Below, piece after piece: positions 26,702-35,521 of a stretch of DNA of 64,000 nt. Made by a program: the position numbers and the translations under genes. The notes under the pieces were generated by a model that made no database searches, was not told the DNA's origin, and worked only from the letters and a program-made list of their open reading frames with translations. This stretch comes from Flavobacteria bacterium GWA2_35_26 (lineage in GTDB: Bacteria; Bacteroidota; Bacteroidia; Flavobacteriales; Flavobacteriaceae): positions 1 to 64,000 of the forward strand of contig MGWH01000003.1 of the NCBI GenBank assembly GCA_001800905.1, given 5' to 3'. The number at the start of each line of letters is the position of its first letter. Positions within the stretch are counted from its first letter, which is position 1.

Positions 26702-26758
26702 TTACTTCTTAAAAAAGAAGTAATAAGTATTGCTAAAATAAAAACGGTTATTACACAT
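26702..26758 (-). CDS. Phe/Tyr-rich leader peptide of the pheA operon
   Basis: An 18-residue ORF, MCNNRFYFSNTYYFFFKK, ending in TAA. Five Phe and three Tyr make 8 of 18 residues, with the run YYFFF at residues 12-16. The ATG at 26758 is about 30 bases after the predicted promoter. The last codons and the stop form a 9 bp hairpin, TTACTTCTT with AAGAAGTAA (26702-26723), that could pause polymerase. The codon composition matches the products of the downstream genes. I read it as a control peptide with no function other than ribosome stalling when charged tRNA-Phe or tRNA-Tyr is scarce. Confidence 0.85.
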   Translation of the reverse strand: MCNNRFYFSNTYYFFFKK

Positions 26759-26788
26759 GACCTGCTTGTTTTGTAAATAATTACGGTG

Positions 26789-26819
26789 CAAATATTAGCA
26801 TTTATTTCATCTCATCCAA
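26789..26819 (-). promoter_or_regulatory. Predicted promoter of the pheA leader
   Basis: Minus strand: TTG (26817-26819), 20 bases, AATATTTG (26789-26796), one mismatch from TAnnTTTG. It places transcription start at about 26783-26785, some 25-30 bases before the leader-peptide ATG. Confidence 0.6.
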
Positions 26820-27007
26820 GAAAAACCAATGCTTTTATACAACAAAAACGAAATTCTTTGTTAAACCTACTATTATTTAACTATTGATTAAATAAACGTT
26901 TATTTCCACCCTGTTTTTTAAGAATTTGGAAATTGCATCAAAATTCAAATCGGTGGAAACAACAACTAATTGCTTTTTCTGTTTACTTTTGTACCAAATT
27001 CAAAGCG

Positions 27008-27904
27008 ATGTCAATAGTAATTCAGAATATATCTAAAAGTTACGGAACACAAAAAGCATTAGACTCCATTTCATTTTCCATCAATAAAGGAGAAATTGTG
27101 GGTTTTCTTGGTCCTAACGGAGCTGGAAAATCGACTTTGATGAAAATTCTAACGACCTATCTAACCGCTGATGAAGGCAGTGCCAAAGTCAATGGTTTTG
27201 ATGTGAGTTCGCAACAAAAAGAGGTCCAACTTTCTATTGGTTATTTGCCCGAACATAATCCGTTGTATTTGGATTTGTATGTTCGTGAATATTTAGCGTT
27301 CAATGCTGATGTCTATAAAGTAGCTAAGTCCCGAATTGAAGAAGTGATTCAATTGACCGGACTAACTTCCGAAAGCCACAAAAAAATAGGTCAATTGTCC
27401 AAAGGGTATCGTCAACGTGTGGGTTTAGCCAATGCGTTGTTGCATAATCCTGACGTTTTGATTTTGGACGAACCTACAACAGGTTTGGATCCCAATCAAT
27501 TAGTAGAGATTCGAAATGTGATTAAAAACGCAGGCAAAGACAAAACCGTTTTTCTTTCTACGCACATCATGCAAGAAGTCGAAGCGATTTGCGACCGTGT
27601 CATTATTATTGACAAAGGAAAAATTGTAGCCGATAAACAATTAGAAAAACTCATTAGCGAGTCAGCTACCCAAATCATCGAAGTAGAATTTGACCAAAAA
27701 GTGAACGAAAACCAAATTGCCACTATTGAAAATATAAGTTCTTTTTCTAATATTGATGGCGCTATTTGGGAATTGACTTTTGCAACTGATAAAGACATGC
27801 GCCCTATAGTATTTGATTTTGCTACCACCAATGGATTGAAAACGCTACAACTCAATCAAAAAAATAAAAATCTAGAAACGGTGTTTCGAGAAGTTACTAA
27901 ATAA
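27008..27904 (+). CDS. gldA: ABC transporter ATP-binding protein, GldA-like
   Basis: A 298-residue ABC ATPase. Walker A is GPNGAGKST (about residues 36-44), the signature is LSKGYRQRVGLA, Walker B is VLILDEPTTGLDP and the switch is STHIMQE. The C-terminal 80 residues are the extra domain seen in GldA, the ATPase of the gliding-motility ABC transporter with GldF and GldG, which are not here. The start at 27008 follows a TACTTTTG box (26984-26991); a longer frame from 26933 would begin before that box. Length matches Flavobacterium GldA. Generic drug or export ATPases are alternatives. Confidence 0.85.
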   Translation: MSIVIQNISKSYGTQKALDSISFSINKGEIVGFLGPNGAGKSTLMKILTTYLTADEGSAKVNGFDVSSQQKEVQLSIGYLPEHNPLYLDLYVREYLAFNADVYKVAKSRIEEVIQLTGLTSESHKKIGQLSKGYRQRVGLANALLHNPDVLILDEPTTGLDPNQLVEIRNVIKNAGKDKTVFLSTHIMQEVEAICDRVIIIDKGKIVADKQLEKLISESATQIIEVEFDQKVNENQIATIENISSFSNIDGAIWELTFATDKDMRPIVFDFATTNGLKTLQLNQKNKNLETVFREVTK

Positions 27905-27938
27905 AAAAATCCAGTCTTTAGGGACTGGATTTTTTTTA
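27902..27938. terminator. Bidirectional terminator between gldA-like gene and metF
   Basis: AATCCAGTC (27908-27916) with GACTGGATT (27923-27931), flanked by A and T runs. It separates two convergent genes. Confidence 0.88.
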
Positions 27939-27952
27939 TATAGTTGTTTTAA

Positions 27953-28909
27953 TTAAAAAACTTTACTGGCTATTTGTCGGATGTTTTCTGATTTACCCAT
28001 TGAATAATAATGTAAAAAAGGTACTCCTGCCGCTTTTAATTCTAAGGACTGTTGGATTGCCCATTCTACTCCTACTTGTCGAATATCCGCTGGGGTTTTA
28101 CATTTTTCCACCGCATTGATTAAATCTTCCGGTAAGTCAATTCTAAAGATTTGAGGTAGGATTTGCAAGTGTCTGTGTACTGCAATTGGTTTAATCCCTG
28201 GAATAATTGGAACATTAATTCCAATTTCTCTTGCTTTGGCTACAAATTCAAAGAATTTAGCATTGTCAAAAAACATTTGAGTTACTACATAGTCAGCACC
28301 TGCATCTACTTTTTCTTTCAATCGTTTCAAATCAGATGTTAACGAAGGCGACTCCAAATGCTTTTCTGGATAGCCCGCAACGCCAATACAAAAATCGGAT
28401 TTGTGTTCGATATCTTTCAAACCGTGTAAATAATTCCCTTGATTCAATTGGTGAATTTGACTAACCAAATCGGCTGCATAATGGTTTCCACCTTCTTTTG
28501 GAATAAACGATTGTTCGTCTTTCATGGCATCTCCACGCAAAGCCATGACGTTATCAATTCCAAGATAATGACAGTCTACCAAAAGGTATTCGGTTTCTTC
28601 TTTAGTAAAACCACCACACAATACGTGAGGCACTGTATCTACATGGTATTTATGTTTAATAGAAGCACAAATTCCTAAGGTTCCTGGACGCATTCTGGTT
28701 AATTTTTTTTCCAATAAACCGTTGCCTTTATTCACATAAATATACTCCTCTCGCGAAGTCGTTACATCAATAAATGGTGGTTTGAATTCCATTAATGGAT
28801 CTATATTATCATATAATTCCTGAATACTCGTCCCTTTAGTAGGCGGTACAATTTCAAATGAGAATAAAGTTTCCCCTTTGGCTGCTGCTATATGGTCTGT
28901 TACTTTCAT
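27953..28909 (-). CDS. metF: 5,10-methylenetetrahydrofolate reductase
   Basis: A 318-residue flavoprotein that makes 5-methyltetrahydrofolate for methionine synthase. Family segments: FSFEIVPPTKG near the N-terminus, DVTTSR, NVMALRGD, GVAGYPEKH and DYVVTQMFFDN. The frame is open to 28957, but the added 16 residues come from a tandem repeat. The ATG at 28909 gives the family start. It is the last gene of the metH(N)-metH(C)-metF unit, with a 68 bp repeat-containing gap from metH(C). Confidence 0.95.
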   Translation of the reverse strand: MKVTDHIAAAKGETLFSFEIVPPTKGTSIQELYDNIDPLMEFKPPFIDVTTSREEYIYVNKGNGLLEKKLTRMRPGTLGICASIKHKYHVDTVPHVLCGGFTKEETEYLLVDCHYLGIDNVMALRGDAMKDEQSFIPKEGGNHYAADLVSQIHQLNQGNYLHGLKDIEHKSDFCIGVAGYPEKHLESPSLTSDLKRLKEKVDAGADYVVTQMFFDNAKFFEFVAKAREIGINVPIIPGIKPIAVHRHLQILPQIFRIDLPEDLINAVEKCKTPADIRQVGVEWAIQQSLELKAAGVPFLHYYSMGKSENIRQIASKVF

Positions 28910-28914
28910 AGTAT

Positions 28915-28940
28915 CGGTTGTGGTTGTCGGTTGTCGGTTG
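28915..28940. repeat. Heptamer tandem repeat CGGTTGT
   Basis: CGGTTGT (28915-28921), GGTTGT (28922-28927), CGGTTGT (28928-28934), CGGTTG (28935-28940). A complementary CAACC...GACAAC follows within 30 bases. It sits between metH(C) and metF. Confidence 0.75.
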
Positions 28941-28977
28941 AATTCAAATACTATCAACCAATAACTGACAACTATTT

Positions 28978-31653
28978 TTAATCTGCAATATTAGGAGCCA
29001 ACCATTTTTGTGCTTGCTCCATGGTGGTGTTTCTTCGTTTCGAATAATCTTCTACTTGGTCTTGTTTGATTTTACCCAAACCAAAATACTTACTTTCTGG
29101 ATTAGCAAAATAATAACCCGACACTGATGAAGCTGGCCACATAGCCATACTTTCGGTCAAAGTTACACCTATTTTTTGTTCAACATCTAAGAGTTTCCAA
29201 ATCGTTGGTTTTTCTAAATGGTCTGGGCAAGCCGGATATCCTGGTGCCGGACGAATTCCTTTATAATTTTCGGCGATTAAATCCTGATTCGATAAATTCT
29301 CATCAGAAGCATAACCCCAGATTTCTTTACGAACTTGCAAATGCAAATATTCCGCAAAGGCTTCGGCCAAACGGTCGCCTAAAGCTTTGACTAAAATCGA
29401 ATTGTAATCGTCTAAGTCTTTTTCAAAAGCTTTGGCTTTTTCTTCTACACCAAAACCGGTGGTTACACAAAAACAACCCATATAATCTTGCACCCCTGAA
29501 TCTTTTGGCGCAATAAAATCGGCTAAGGCAATATTGGGTGCGCCAGCGGTTTTTTGAGATTGTTGACGAAGGGTTAAAAAAGTGATTGGCTGTCCATTGT
29601 CCGAAGTCAATTGAATATCATCATCGTTTATGGTATTGGCAGGAAAAATTCCTAAAATACCTTTGGCAGTTAACCAATTTTCTTGAATTAACTGATGTAA
29701 CATTTGTTGCGCATCAGCAAATAAAGATGTGGCTTGTTCTCCAACCACCTCATCGGTTAATATCGCTGGATACTTTCCGTACAATTCCCAAGAATTGAAA
29801 AACGGAGTCCAATCAATATAATCGACTAAATCAGCAATAGCTACATCCACAGTTTTTGTTCCAATGAAATTGGGTTTTGTTGGCGTGTAGGTATTCCAAT
29901 CTAGTTGTAGTTTATTAACTCTTGCCTGCTCAATCGTTAGGAAATTTTTATCTCTACTTCGATTCAAATAACCTTCACGAAGCGCATCGTATTCAGTACG
30001 AATATCTTGTGTATATTTTTCATTGGTATCCGAATTCAATAAGTTTCCGGCAACAGTTACTGCTCTTGAAGCATCGTTTACGTGTACTACAGTCGCTTTG
30101 TATTGTGGTGCAATTTTCACAGCGGTATGCGCTCGAGATGTTGTTGCTCCTCCAATCATGATTGGAATTTGTACATTGATTTTGTCTAATTCTTTAGCCA
30201 AATACACCATTTCATCAAGCGAAGGCGTAATTAAACCACTCAATCCAATAATATCTACATTGTGCTCAATAGCCGCCGCGATGATTTTCTCTGGCGCTAC
30301 CATTACACCTAAATCAACTATTTCATAATTGTTACACGCCAAAACAACGGAAACAATATTTTTTCCAATATCGTGAACATCTCCTTTTACGGTAGCCATC
30401 AATACTTTACCCGCACTTTGCGACACACCATCTTTTTCGGCTTCGATATAAGGTAATAAATAAGCTACCGCTTTTTTCATTACACGTGCTGATTTTACTA
30501 CCTGTGGCAAGAACATTTTTCCGCTTCCGAATAAATCTCCTACTACATTCATTCCGGCCATCAAATTGATTTCGATGACTTCAATAGGTTTCGAAGCGGC
30601 TTGTCTTGCTTCTTCTACATCTATTTCTATAAATTCGTCAATTCCTTTTACTAATGAATGTGTCAATCGTTCTTGAACGGAACCATTTCTCCATTCTGCA
30701 ATTGCTTTTTCATTGGCTTTAAAATCGCCTTTAAAGTTTTCTGCCAAATCCAATAAACGCTCGGTAGCATCTTCTCTTCTGTTCAACAAAACGTCTTCCA
30801 CATGCTCTAATAAAACTGGATCAATTTCGTCGTAAATCTCTAACATTTCAGGATTCACGATTCCCATTGTCATTCCGTTTTTGATGGCATGGTATAAAAA
30901 TGCCGAGTGCATGGCCTCACGCACTTTGTCATTTCCTCTAAATGAAAAAGAAACATTACTTACTCCTCCCGAAATATGGGCATACGGTAAGTTTTCTCTA
31001 ATCCATTTGGTCGCACGGAAAAAGTCCAAAGCATTCAATTTATGCTCTTCCATTCCGGTTGCAACTGGAAAAATATTGGGGTCAAAAATTATGTCTTGAG
31101 CGGGAAAGCCAACTTTATCAACTAATACATCGTAACTTCTTTTGCAAATTTCAATTCGTCGCTCGTAATTATCGGCTTGACCTTTTTCATCAAATGCCAT
31201 AATGATTACGGCAGCACCATATCGTTTGATTTTTTTGGCGTATTCAATGAACTTTTCTTCACCTTCTTTTAGCGAAATAGAATTCACTACCCCTTTTCCT
31301 TGAATCACTTTTAATCCCGCTTCGATGATCTCCCATTTTGAGCTATCAATCATTACAGGAACACGAGAAATGTCTGGTTCAGCAGCAATTAAGTTTAAGA
31401 ATTTGGTCATGGCGTACACCCCGTCCAACATTCCTTCATCCATGTTGACATCGATGATTTGTGCACCACCTTCTACCTGATTTCTAGCAATATCTAAAGC
31501 TTCTTCGTATTGCTCTTCTTTGATTAATCGAAGGAATTTTCTGGAACCAGTTACATTCGTTCTTTCCCCCACATTCACAAAATTAGTTTCAGGGGTAATA
31601 ATTAATGGCTCTAGTCCGGATAATTGTAAATATTTCGTTTCGTGTGTACTCAT
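28978..31653 (-). CDS. metH: Cobalamin-dependent methionine synthase, folate/B12/activation part
   Basis: An 891-residue protein holding the last three modules of MetH: methyltetrahydrofolate-binding pterin domain (about 10-300, starting [17 protein letters not shown]), the cobalamin-binding domain with the DxHxxG histidine in [11 protein letters not shown] (about 430), and the SAM-dependent reactivation domain ending in [17 protein letters not shown]. The homocysteine module is a separate upstream gene 39 bp away. Each gene has complete domains, so this is a true split and not a frameshift. It needs B12, and the window contains cobA but no cobalamin synthesis cluster. Confidence 0.95.
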   Translation of the reverse strand: MSTHETKYLQLSGLEPLIITPETNFVNVGERTNVTGSRKFLRLIKEEQYEEALDIARNQVEGGAQIIDVNMDEGMLDGVYAMTKFLNLIAAEPDISRVPVMIDSSKWEIIEAGLKVIQGKGVVNSISLKEGEEKFIEYAKKIKRYGAAVIIMAFDEKGQADNYERRIEICKRSYDVLVDKVGFPAQDIIFDPNIFPVATGMEEHKLNALDFFRATKWIRENLPYAHISGGVSNVSFSFRGNDKVREAMHSAFLYHAIKNGMTMGIVNPEMLEIYDEIDPVLLEHVEDVLLNRREDATERLLDLAENFKGDFKANEKAIAEWRNGSVQERLTHSLVKGIDEFIEIDVEEARQAASKPIEVIEINLMAGMNVVGDLFGSGKMFLPQVVKSARVMKKAVAYLLPYIEAEKDGVSQSAGKVLMATVKGDVHDIGKNIVSVVLACNNYEIVDLGVMVAPEKIIAAAIEHNVDIIGLSGLITPSLDEMVYLAKELDKINVQIPIMIGGATTSRAHTAVKIAPQYKATVVHVNDASRAVTVAGNLLNSDTNEKYTQDIRTEYDALREGYLNRSRDKNFLTIEQARVNKLQLDWNTYTPTKPNFIGTKTVDVAIADLVDYIDWTPFFNSWELYGKYPAILTDEVVGEQATSLFADAQQMLHQLIQENWLTAKGILGIFPANTINDDDIQLTSDNGQPITFLTLRQQSQKTAGAPNIALADFIAPKDSGVQDYMGCFCVTTGFGVEEKAKAFEKDLDDYNSILVKALGDRLAEAFAEYLHLQVRKEIWGYASDENLSNQDLIAENYKGIRPAPGYPACPDHLEKPTIWKLLDVEQKIGVTLTESMAMWPASSVSGYYFANPESKYFGLGKIKQDQVEDYSKRRNTTMEQAQKWLAPNIAD

Positions 31654-31692
31654 ATCGTATAAAAACCTATTGGTTTTGAAAACCTTTGTGGT

Positions 31693-32679
31693 TTAGTTTA
31701 ATTCAACAGTTCTCGGTTTAAACTCTCTCGCTACATCGGCTATTGCCTTGATGTGTTCTGGAGTTGTGCCGCAACAACCTCCAATGATATTGATTAAATT
31801 ATCTTGCAAATACTCTCTAATCAAAGCTTGCATTTCTTCGGGAGTTTGATCATAATGACCAAAGGCATTGGGCAAACCTGCATTAGGATGTGCCGAAATA
31901 TTCAATTGTGTATTCATCGATAAACGTTTCAAATACGGTTTCAATTGGTCGGCTCCTAAAGCACAATTGAATCCAACGCTCAATAACGGAATGTGTGAAA
32001 TCGAAATGAGGAAAGCCTCTACCGTTTGTCCCGAAAGTGTTCTTCCTGAAGCATCGGTAATGGTTCCTGACACCATTACTGGCATGTCTATTTTGCGTTC
32101 TTCTTTTACTTCTTCAATGGCAAAAAGGGCTGCTTTAGCATTCAAAGTGTCAAAAATGGTTTCGACTAATAACACATCGCAACCGCCATCAATTAAGGCT
32201 TCTACTTGTTGTTTGTAAGCTACACGCAAATCGTCAAAAGTAACCGCACGATAACCCGGATCGTTAACGTCTGGTGACATCGACGCCGTTCTGTTTGTTG
32301 GTCCGATAGAACCCGCTACAAATCGGGGACGGTCTGTAAATTCATCGGCTACTTCACGGGCAATTTTAGCCGATTGGTAATTCAACTCATATACTAAATC
32401 TTCCAAATGATAATCGGCCATACCGATAGTCGTTCCAGAAAAAGTATTGGTTTCTACAATATCAGCTCCTGCTTGAAAATACAAACGGTGGACTTGTTTT
32501 ACGGCTTCGGGTTGTGTGATCGAAAGTAAATCGTTGTTCCCTTTTAACGGATGTGGAAAATCTTTGAAGCGTTCGCCACGAAAATCTTCTTCAGAGAAAT
32601 TGTTGCGTTGCAACATGGTTCCCATAGCGCCGTCTAGGACTAAAATTCTTTCTTGTATGGCTTGTTGAATTTTTGACAT
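31693..32679 (-). CDS. metH: Methionine synthase, homocysteine S-methyltransferase part
   Basis: A 328-residue homocysteine-binding module equal to the N-terminal quarter of MetH. It has LDGAMGTMLQ at the start and zinc-binding cysteines in SVGFNCALGA and in the IIGGCCGTTPEHI pair near the C-terminus. It presumably docks with the 891-residue partner encoded next. The predicted promoter (TATTTTTG, 32840-32847, minus strand) lies about 160 bases upstream, so its mRNA leader carries intergenic repeat copy C. No SAM or cobalamin riboswitch could be recognised in that leader. Confidence 0.93.
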   Translation of the reverse strand: MSKIQQAIQERILVLDGAMGTMLQRNNFSEEDFRGERFKDFPHPLKGNNDLLSITQPEAVKQVHRLYFQAGADIVETNTFSGTTIGMADYHLEDLVYELNYQSAKIAREVADEFTDRPRFVAGSIGPTNRTASMSPDVNDPGYRAVTFDDLRVAYKQQVEALIDGGCDVLLVETIFDTLNAKAALFAIEEVKEERKIDMPVMVSGTITDASGRTLSGQTVEAFLISISHIPLLSVGFNCALGADQLKPYLKRLSMNTQLNISAHPNAGLPNAFGHYDQTPEEMQALIREYLQDNLINIIGGCCGTTPEHIKAIADVAREFKPRTVELN

Positions 32680-32750
32680 ATTTTTTGTTTTGGCCCAAAA
32701 GGCACTTCATCAAACTGTTTTGTTGTTTATTTCTTGGCAAAAAAAATCCC

Positions 32751-32830
32751 TTTCTGCCTTTTAGCCCTGATGGAAGCGGCATCCTTTTATTCTGGGTTTC
32801 AGAATAAAAGATACAGCATACAGCAGGAAA
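32751..32830. repeat. Structured intergenic repeat, copy C
   Basis: About 80 bp in the metH leader. The segment from TAGCCC (32762) to GGCATCCTT matches the complement of copy D near 61470. The central hairpin is a perfect 11 bp stem, CTTTTATTCTG with CAGAATAAAAG (32784-32810). Imperfect ends TTTCTGC/GCAGGAAA can pair. A 12 bp direct repeat TCTTGGCAAAAA flanks it (32732-32743 and 32834-32845). Confidence 0.65.
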
Positions 32831-32925
32831 AAATCTTGGCAAAAATACGCCATTCCTTTGCTTTAAAAAAATATTAGTACCGATCCTTTTAAAAATTTGG
32901 AATTGCGGCCGTTGCCAACAAACCA

Positions 32926-32957
32926 AAAGCGCTACAACTCGAAAGTAATAGCGCTTT
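32926..32957 (-). terminator. Terminator of the sulfate-reduction/siroheme genes
   Basis: AAAGCGCTA (32926-32934) with TAGCGCTTT (32949-32957), 9 bp stem, T-rich on the minus strand, 20 bp beyond the FNR-like gene. Confidence 0.8.
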
Positions 32958-32977
32958 GTATTGTGATAAAAAAGCTT

Positions 32978-34030
32978 TTAAATAATCGCTTTTACTACTG
33001 CTTTTGGCGCTTCTTTACGAGTTCCGTCAAAACCATCTACTCCTGAAACGGTGGTGTATTTCAACACATAACGTTTTCCTGGATTGATGATTTGGTAAGC
33101 GGCCTGACACATTAAAGTCGCTTCGTGGAAACCACAAAGAATCAATTTCAATTTACCAGGATAGGTATTGACGTCACCAATGGCGAAAATTCCGGGAATG
33201 TTCGTTTGATAATCCAAAGCGTTATTTACTTTGATGGCATTTTTTTCGATTTCCAATCCCCAATCGGCGATTGGACCTAATTTTGGTGTCAAACCAAAAA
33301 GCGGAATAAAATAATCGGTTTCAATGGTTCTTTGCGCTCCGTCTTCATCAAGTACAATAGATTCAACGTGGTTGGTCCCATTTATACCTACCACTTCGGC
33401 AGGAGTAATCATTCTGATTTTACCTTCATTTTTCAATTCTTGTACTTTCTCTACTGAGTCCAAAGCCCCTCTGAATTCGTTTCTTCTGTGAATCAAAGTA
33501 ACTTCTGAAGCTACGTCAGCCAAGAAAATACTCCAGTCCAAAGCAGAATCTCCTCCACCTGCAATAACCACTCTTTTGTTTCTGAATTCTTCTGGATTTT
33601 TGATGAAGTATTTCACCCCTTTGTCTTCGTAGTATTCGATGTTTTCGATCAACGGCTTGCGAGGTTCGAAACTTCCTAAACCACCTGCAATGGCTACCAC
33701 TGGTGTATGGAATTGCGTTCCCGCATTAGACGTTACGACGAAGGTTCCGTCTTCTTGTTTTACGATAGTTTCAGCACGCTCCCCAAGTGTGAATCCTGGT
33801 TCGAATTGCTTGATTTGCTCCATCAAATTATCGACTAAATCTCCGGCTAATACTTCAGGAAAACCTGGGATATCGTAAATCGGTTTTTTAGGATATAATT
33901 CCGAAAGCTGTCCGCCCGGTTGCGGCAAAGCATCTAGAACGTGACATTTTAATTTTAATAATCCCGCTTCGAATACGGCAAATAAACCTGTTGGGCCTGC
34001 TCCAATTATAAGTATGTCTGTTTTAATCAT
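32978..34030 (-). CDS. Thioredoxin-reductase-like ferredoxin--NADP+ reductase (type 2)
   Basis: A 350-residue flavoprotein of the TrxR-like FNR type. The FAD motif is ILIIGAGPTGLFA (about residues 5-17) and the NAD(P)H motif is VVIAGGGDSALDW (about 155). The CxxC pair of thioredoxin reductases is missing at the expected place, which favours FNR over TrxR. The C-terminal FAD segment FAIGDVNTYPGKLKL is present. It follows siroheme genes on the same strand. No CysJ is seen in the cluster, so I infer that it may reduce ferredoxin for the sulfite reductase. Confidence 0.85.
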   Translation of the reverse strand: MIKTDILIIGAGPTGLFAVFEAGLLKLKCHVLDALPQPGGQLSELYPKKPIYDIPGFPEVLAGDLVDNLMEQIKQFEPGFTLGERAETIVKQEDGTFVVTSNAGTQFHTPVVAIAGGLGSFEPRKPLIENIEYYEDKGVKYFIKNPEEFRNKRVVIAGGGDSALDWSIFLADVASEVTLIHRRNEFRGALDSVEKVQELKNEGKIRMITPAEVVGINGTNHVESIVLDEDGAQRTIETDYFIPLFGLTPKLGPIADWGLEIEKNAIKVNNALDYQTNIPGIFAIGDVNTYPGKLKLILCGFHEATLMCQAAYQIINPGKRYVLKYTTVSGVDGFDGTRKEAPKAVVKAII

Positions 34031-34132
34031 GCTATTGTATTTTATTCTTTATTGATCTTCTCTTATTTTATGCAAATGAACGAATGATTTTAGTTTCTGA
34101 TGGTAACATTAATCACTTTTCCTATTCAATTG

Positions 34133-34717
34133 CTATTTCTTGTTTTTCAACGATTCGGTAATTTCATTCATCTTTTGCACTTTTTCCTCAAAATTACCTT
34201 TGAGTGTTTTGCGGTATTCATTCAAGTTTTCGACCATTGTATTGATATCGTCTGGAATGATTTCTTCGAAAAACTCTCGCAATCGCTTGGCTGTCGTGGG
34301 CGATTTACCGTTGGTCGAAATGGCAATTTTTACATTTCCTTTGGTGACAATACCACCCAAAAAATAATCACACAACTGAGGCGTATCGGCGATATTGCAA
34401 ATCAAATGGCGCTTGCGACACAAATCAAATACTCTTTTATTCACTTTCAAATCATCGGTACAAGCAATCACCATATGGCGTTTGCGCAGCATCCAACGAT
34501 TGAATTTTTTATTAGTCAATGTAACCGAAGGATGTTGAGTAACCAAGGCTTCCAATTCAGGAAGAAATATTGGTGCTACTACCTCAACATTCGCATTCGG
34601 ACTGGATTTCAACATAAACGATAACTTTTCTAAACCTACATTTCCGCCACCCACAATCAACACATTCAATTGATGTAGTTTTAAAAATACCGGATACAGT
34701 TCGTTTCTTTCTTCCAT
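34133..34717 (-). CDS. Precorrin-2 dehydrogenase / sirohydrochlorin ferrochelatase
   Basis: A 194-residue siroheme-synthesis protein equal to the N-terminal (CysG-B/Met8/SirC) part. The NAD-binding start is LNVLIVGGGNVGLEKLSFML. The segment NIADTPQLCDYFLGGIV and ISTNGKSPTTAKRLREFFE are family features, the latter in the ferrochelatase-like half. The methyltransferase (CysG-A) function is the separate cobA gene 33 bp upstream. Together they turn uroporphyrinogen III into siroheme for the sulfite reductase. Confidence 0.9.
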   Translation of the reverse strand: MEERNELYPVFLKLHQLNVLIVGGGNVGLEKLSFMLKSSPNANVEVVAPIFLPELEALVTQHPSVTLTNKKFNRWMLRKRHMVIACTDDLKVNKRVFDLCRKRHLICNIADTPQLCDYFLGGIVTKGNVKIAISTNGKSPTTAKRLREFFEEIIPDDINTMVENLNEYRKTLKGNFEEKVQKMNEITESLKNKK

Positions 34718-34750
34718 ATTTCTTTTTGGCTTGCGCCAAAGGAACGCTTT

Positions 34751-35521
34751 TTATCTTTTTTCTATCAAATAATCGTGATAAAAATCTTTCAGCTTATTGC
34801 TTTCTCTCACCACTTCGCCAATAACAATAATGGCTGGCGAACTTAATTTCTTTTCGGCTACCACTTGCTGAATCGTATCAATAGTTCCCACTCCTATTTT
34901 TTCTTTTGGAGTCGTTCCGTTTTGAATAATGGCAATTGGACTAGCGCCTTTCGATTCGTTTTGGAACAAATTCACAATTTGAGCCAATTTACTCATACCC
35001 ATCAAAATTACTACCGTAGCTGATGACTGTGCTGCCAAAGCTACATCAGTTGACAATTTTCTGTCGGAAGTAGTTCCTGTAATTACCCAAAAACTTTCTG
35101 AAACCCCTCTCTTCGTTAACGAAATTCCTTGATAAGCTGGCACTGCTACCGAAGAAGAAATCCCCGGCACTACGGCTGTAGGAATTCCGAAACTTTCTAC
35201 AAAATCAATTTCCTCACTTCCACGACCAAAAATAAACGGATCGCCACCTTTCAATCGCACAACATGTCCGTAAGTCAAAGCATTGTCCACAATCAATTGA
35301 TTGATTTCATCTTGCGTATAGGCGTGACATCCTTTTCTTTTTCCCACAAAAATCTTGATGGATTTTTTTGGCGCATAGGTCAAAATTTCTTCGTTGGCCA
35401 AGGCATCGTACAAAACCACCTGAGCTTTCGCTAAAGCATTGGCTCCTTTGATTGTTAGCAAGTCTGGATCGCCTGGACCAGCTCCTACTAAAGTTACTTT
35501 GGGTTGTATTGGTTTATGCAT
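34751..35521 (-). CDS. cobA: Uroporphyrinogen-III C-methyltransferase
   Basis: A 256-residue SAM-dependent methyltransferase making precorrin-2. Family motifs are VGAGPGDPDLLTIKGANAL, VRLKGGDPFIFGRGSEE and PGISSSVAVPAYQGISLTKR. Its start overlaps the end of the sulfite reductase gene by 8 bp, a tight link between the enzyme and its siroheme cofactor. Precorrin-2 could also feed B12 synthesis, but no other cobalamin genes are in the window. Confidence 0.95.
   Translation of the reverse strand: MHKPIQPKVTLVGAGPGDPDLLTIKGANALAKAQVVLYDALANEEILTYAPKKSIKIFVGKRKGCHAYTQDEINQLIVDNALTYGHVVRLKGGDPFIFGRGSEEIDFVESFGIPTAVVPGISSSVAVPAYQGISLTKRGVSESFWVITGTTSDRKLSTDVALAAQSSATVVILMGMSKLAQIVNLFQNESKGASPIAIIQNGTTPKEKIGVGTIDTIQQVVAEKKLSSPAIIVIGEVVRESNKLKDFYHDYLIEKR

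Larger units (their letters stand above)
26615..27007. other. Regulatory region between pheA and gldA-like gene
   Basis: A 393 bp divergent region. The pheA side holds a promoter, leader peptide ORF, antiterminator segments and a terminator, all described separately. The other side holds a TACTTTTG box at 26984-26991 for the ATPase gene. Nothing else coding was found. Confidence 0.8.

Noticed and set aside
26933..27904. Longer start for the GldA-like ATPase
   Set aside because: The extra 25 residues lie upstream of or over the TACTTTTG promoter box and are unlike the family. MSIVIQNISKSYG at 27008 is the normal start.
31654..31692. Frameshift or pseudogene in metH
   Set aside because: Both parts have complete domain ends, proper start and stop codons and a 39 bp spacer, so a natural gene split explains it.
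32680..32850. SAM or cobalamin riboswitch in the metH leader
   Set aside because: No conserved core words of either class. The structure present belongs to the dispersed repeat family (copy C).
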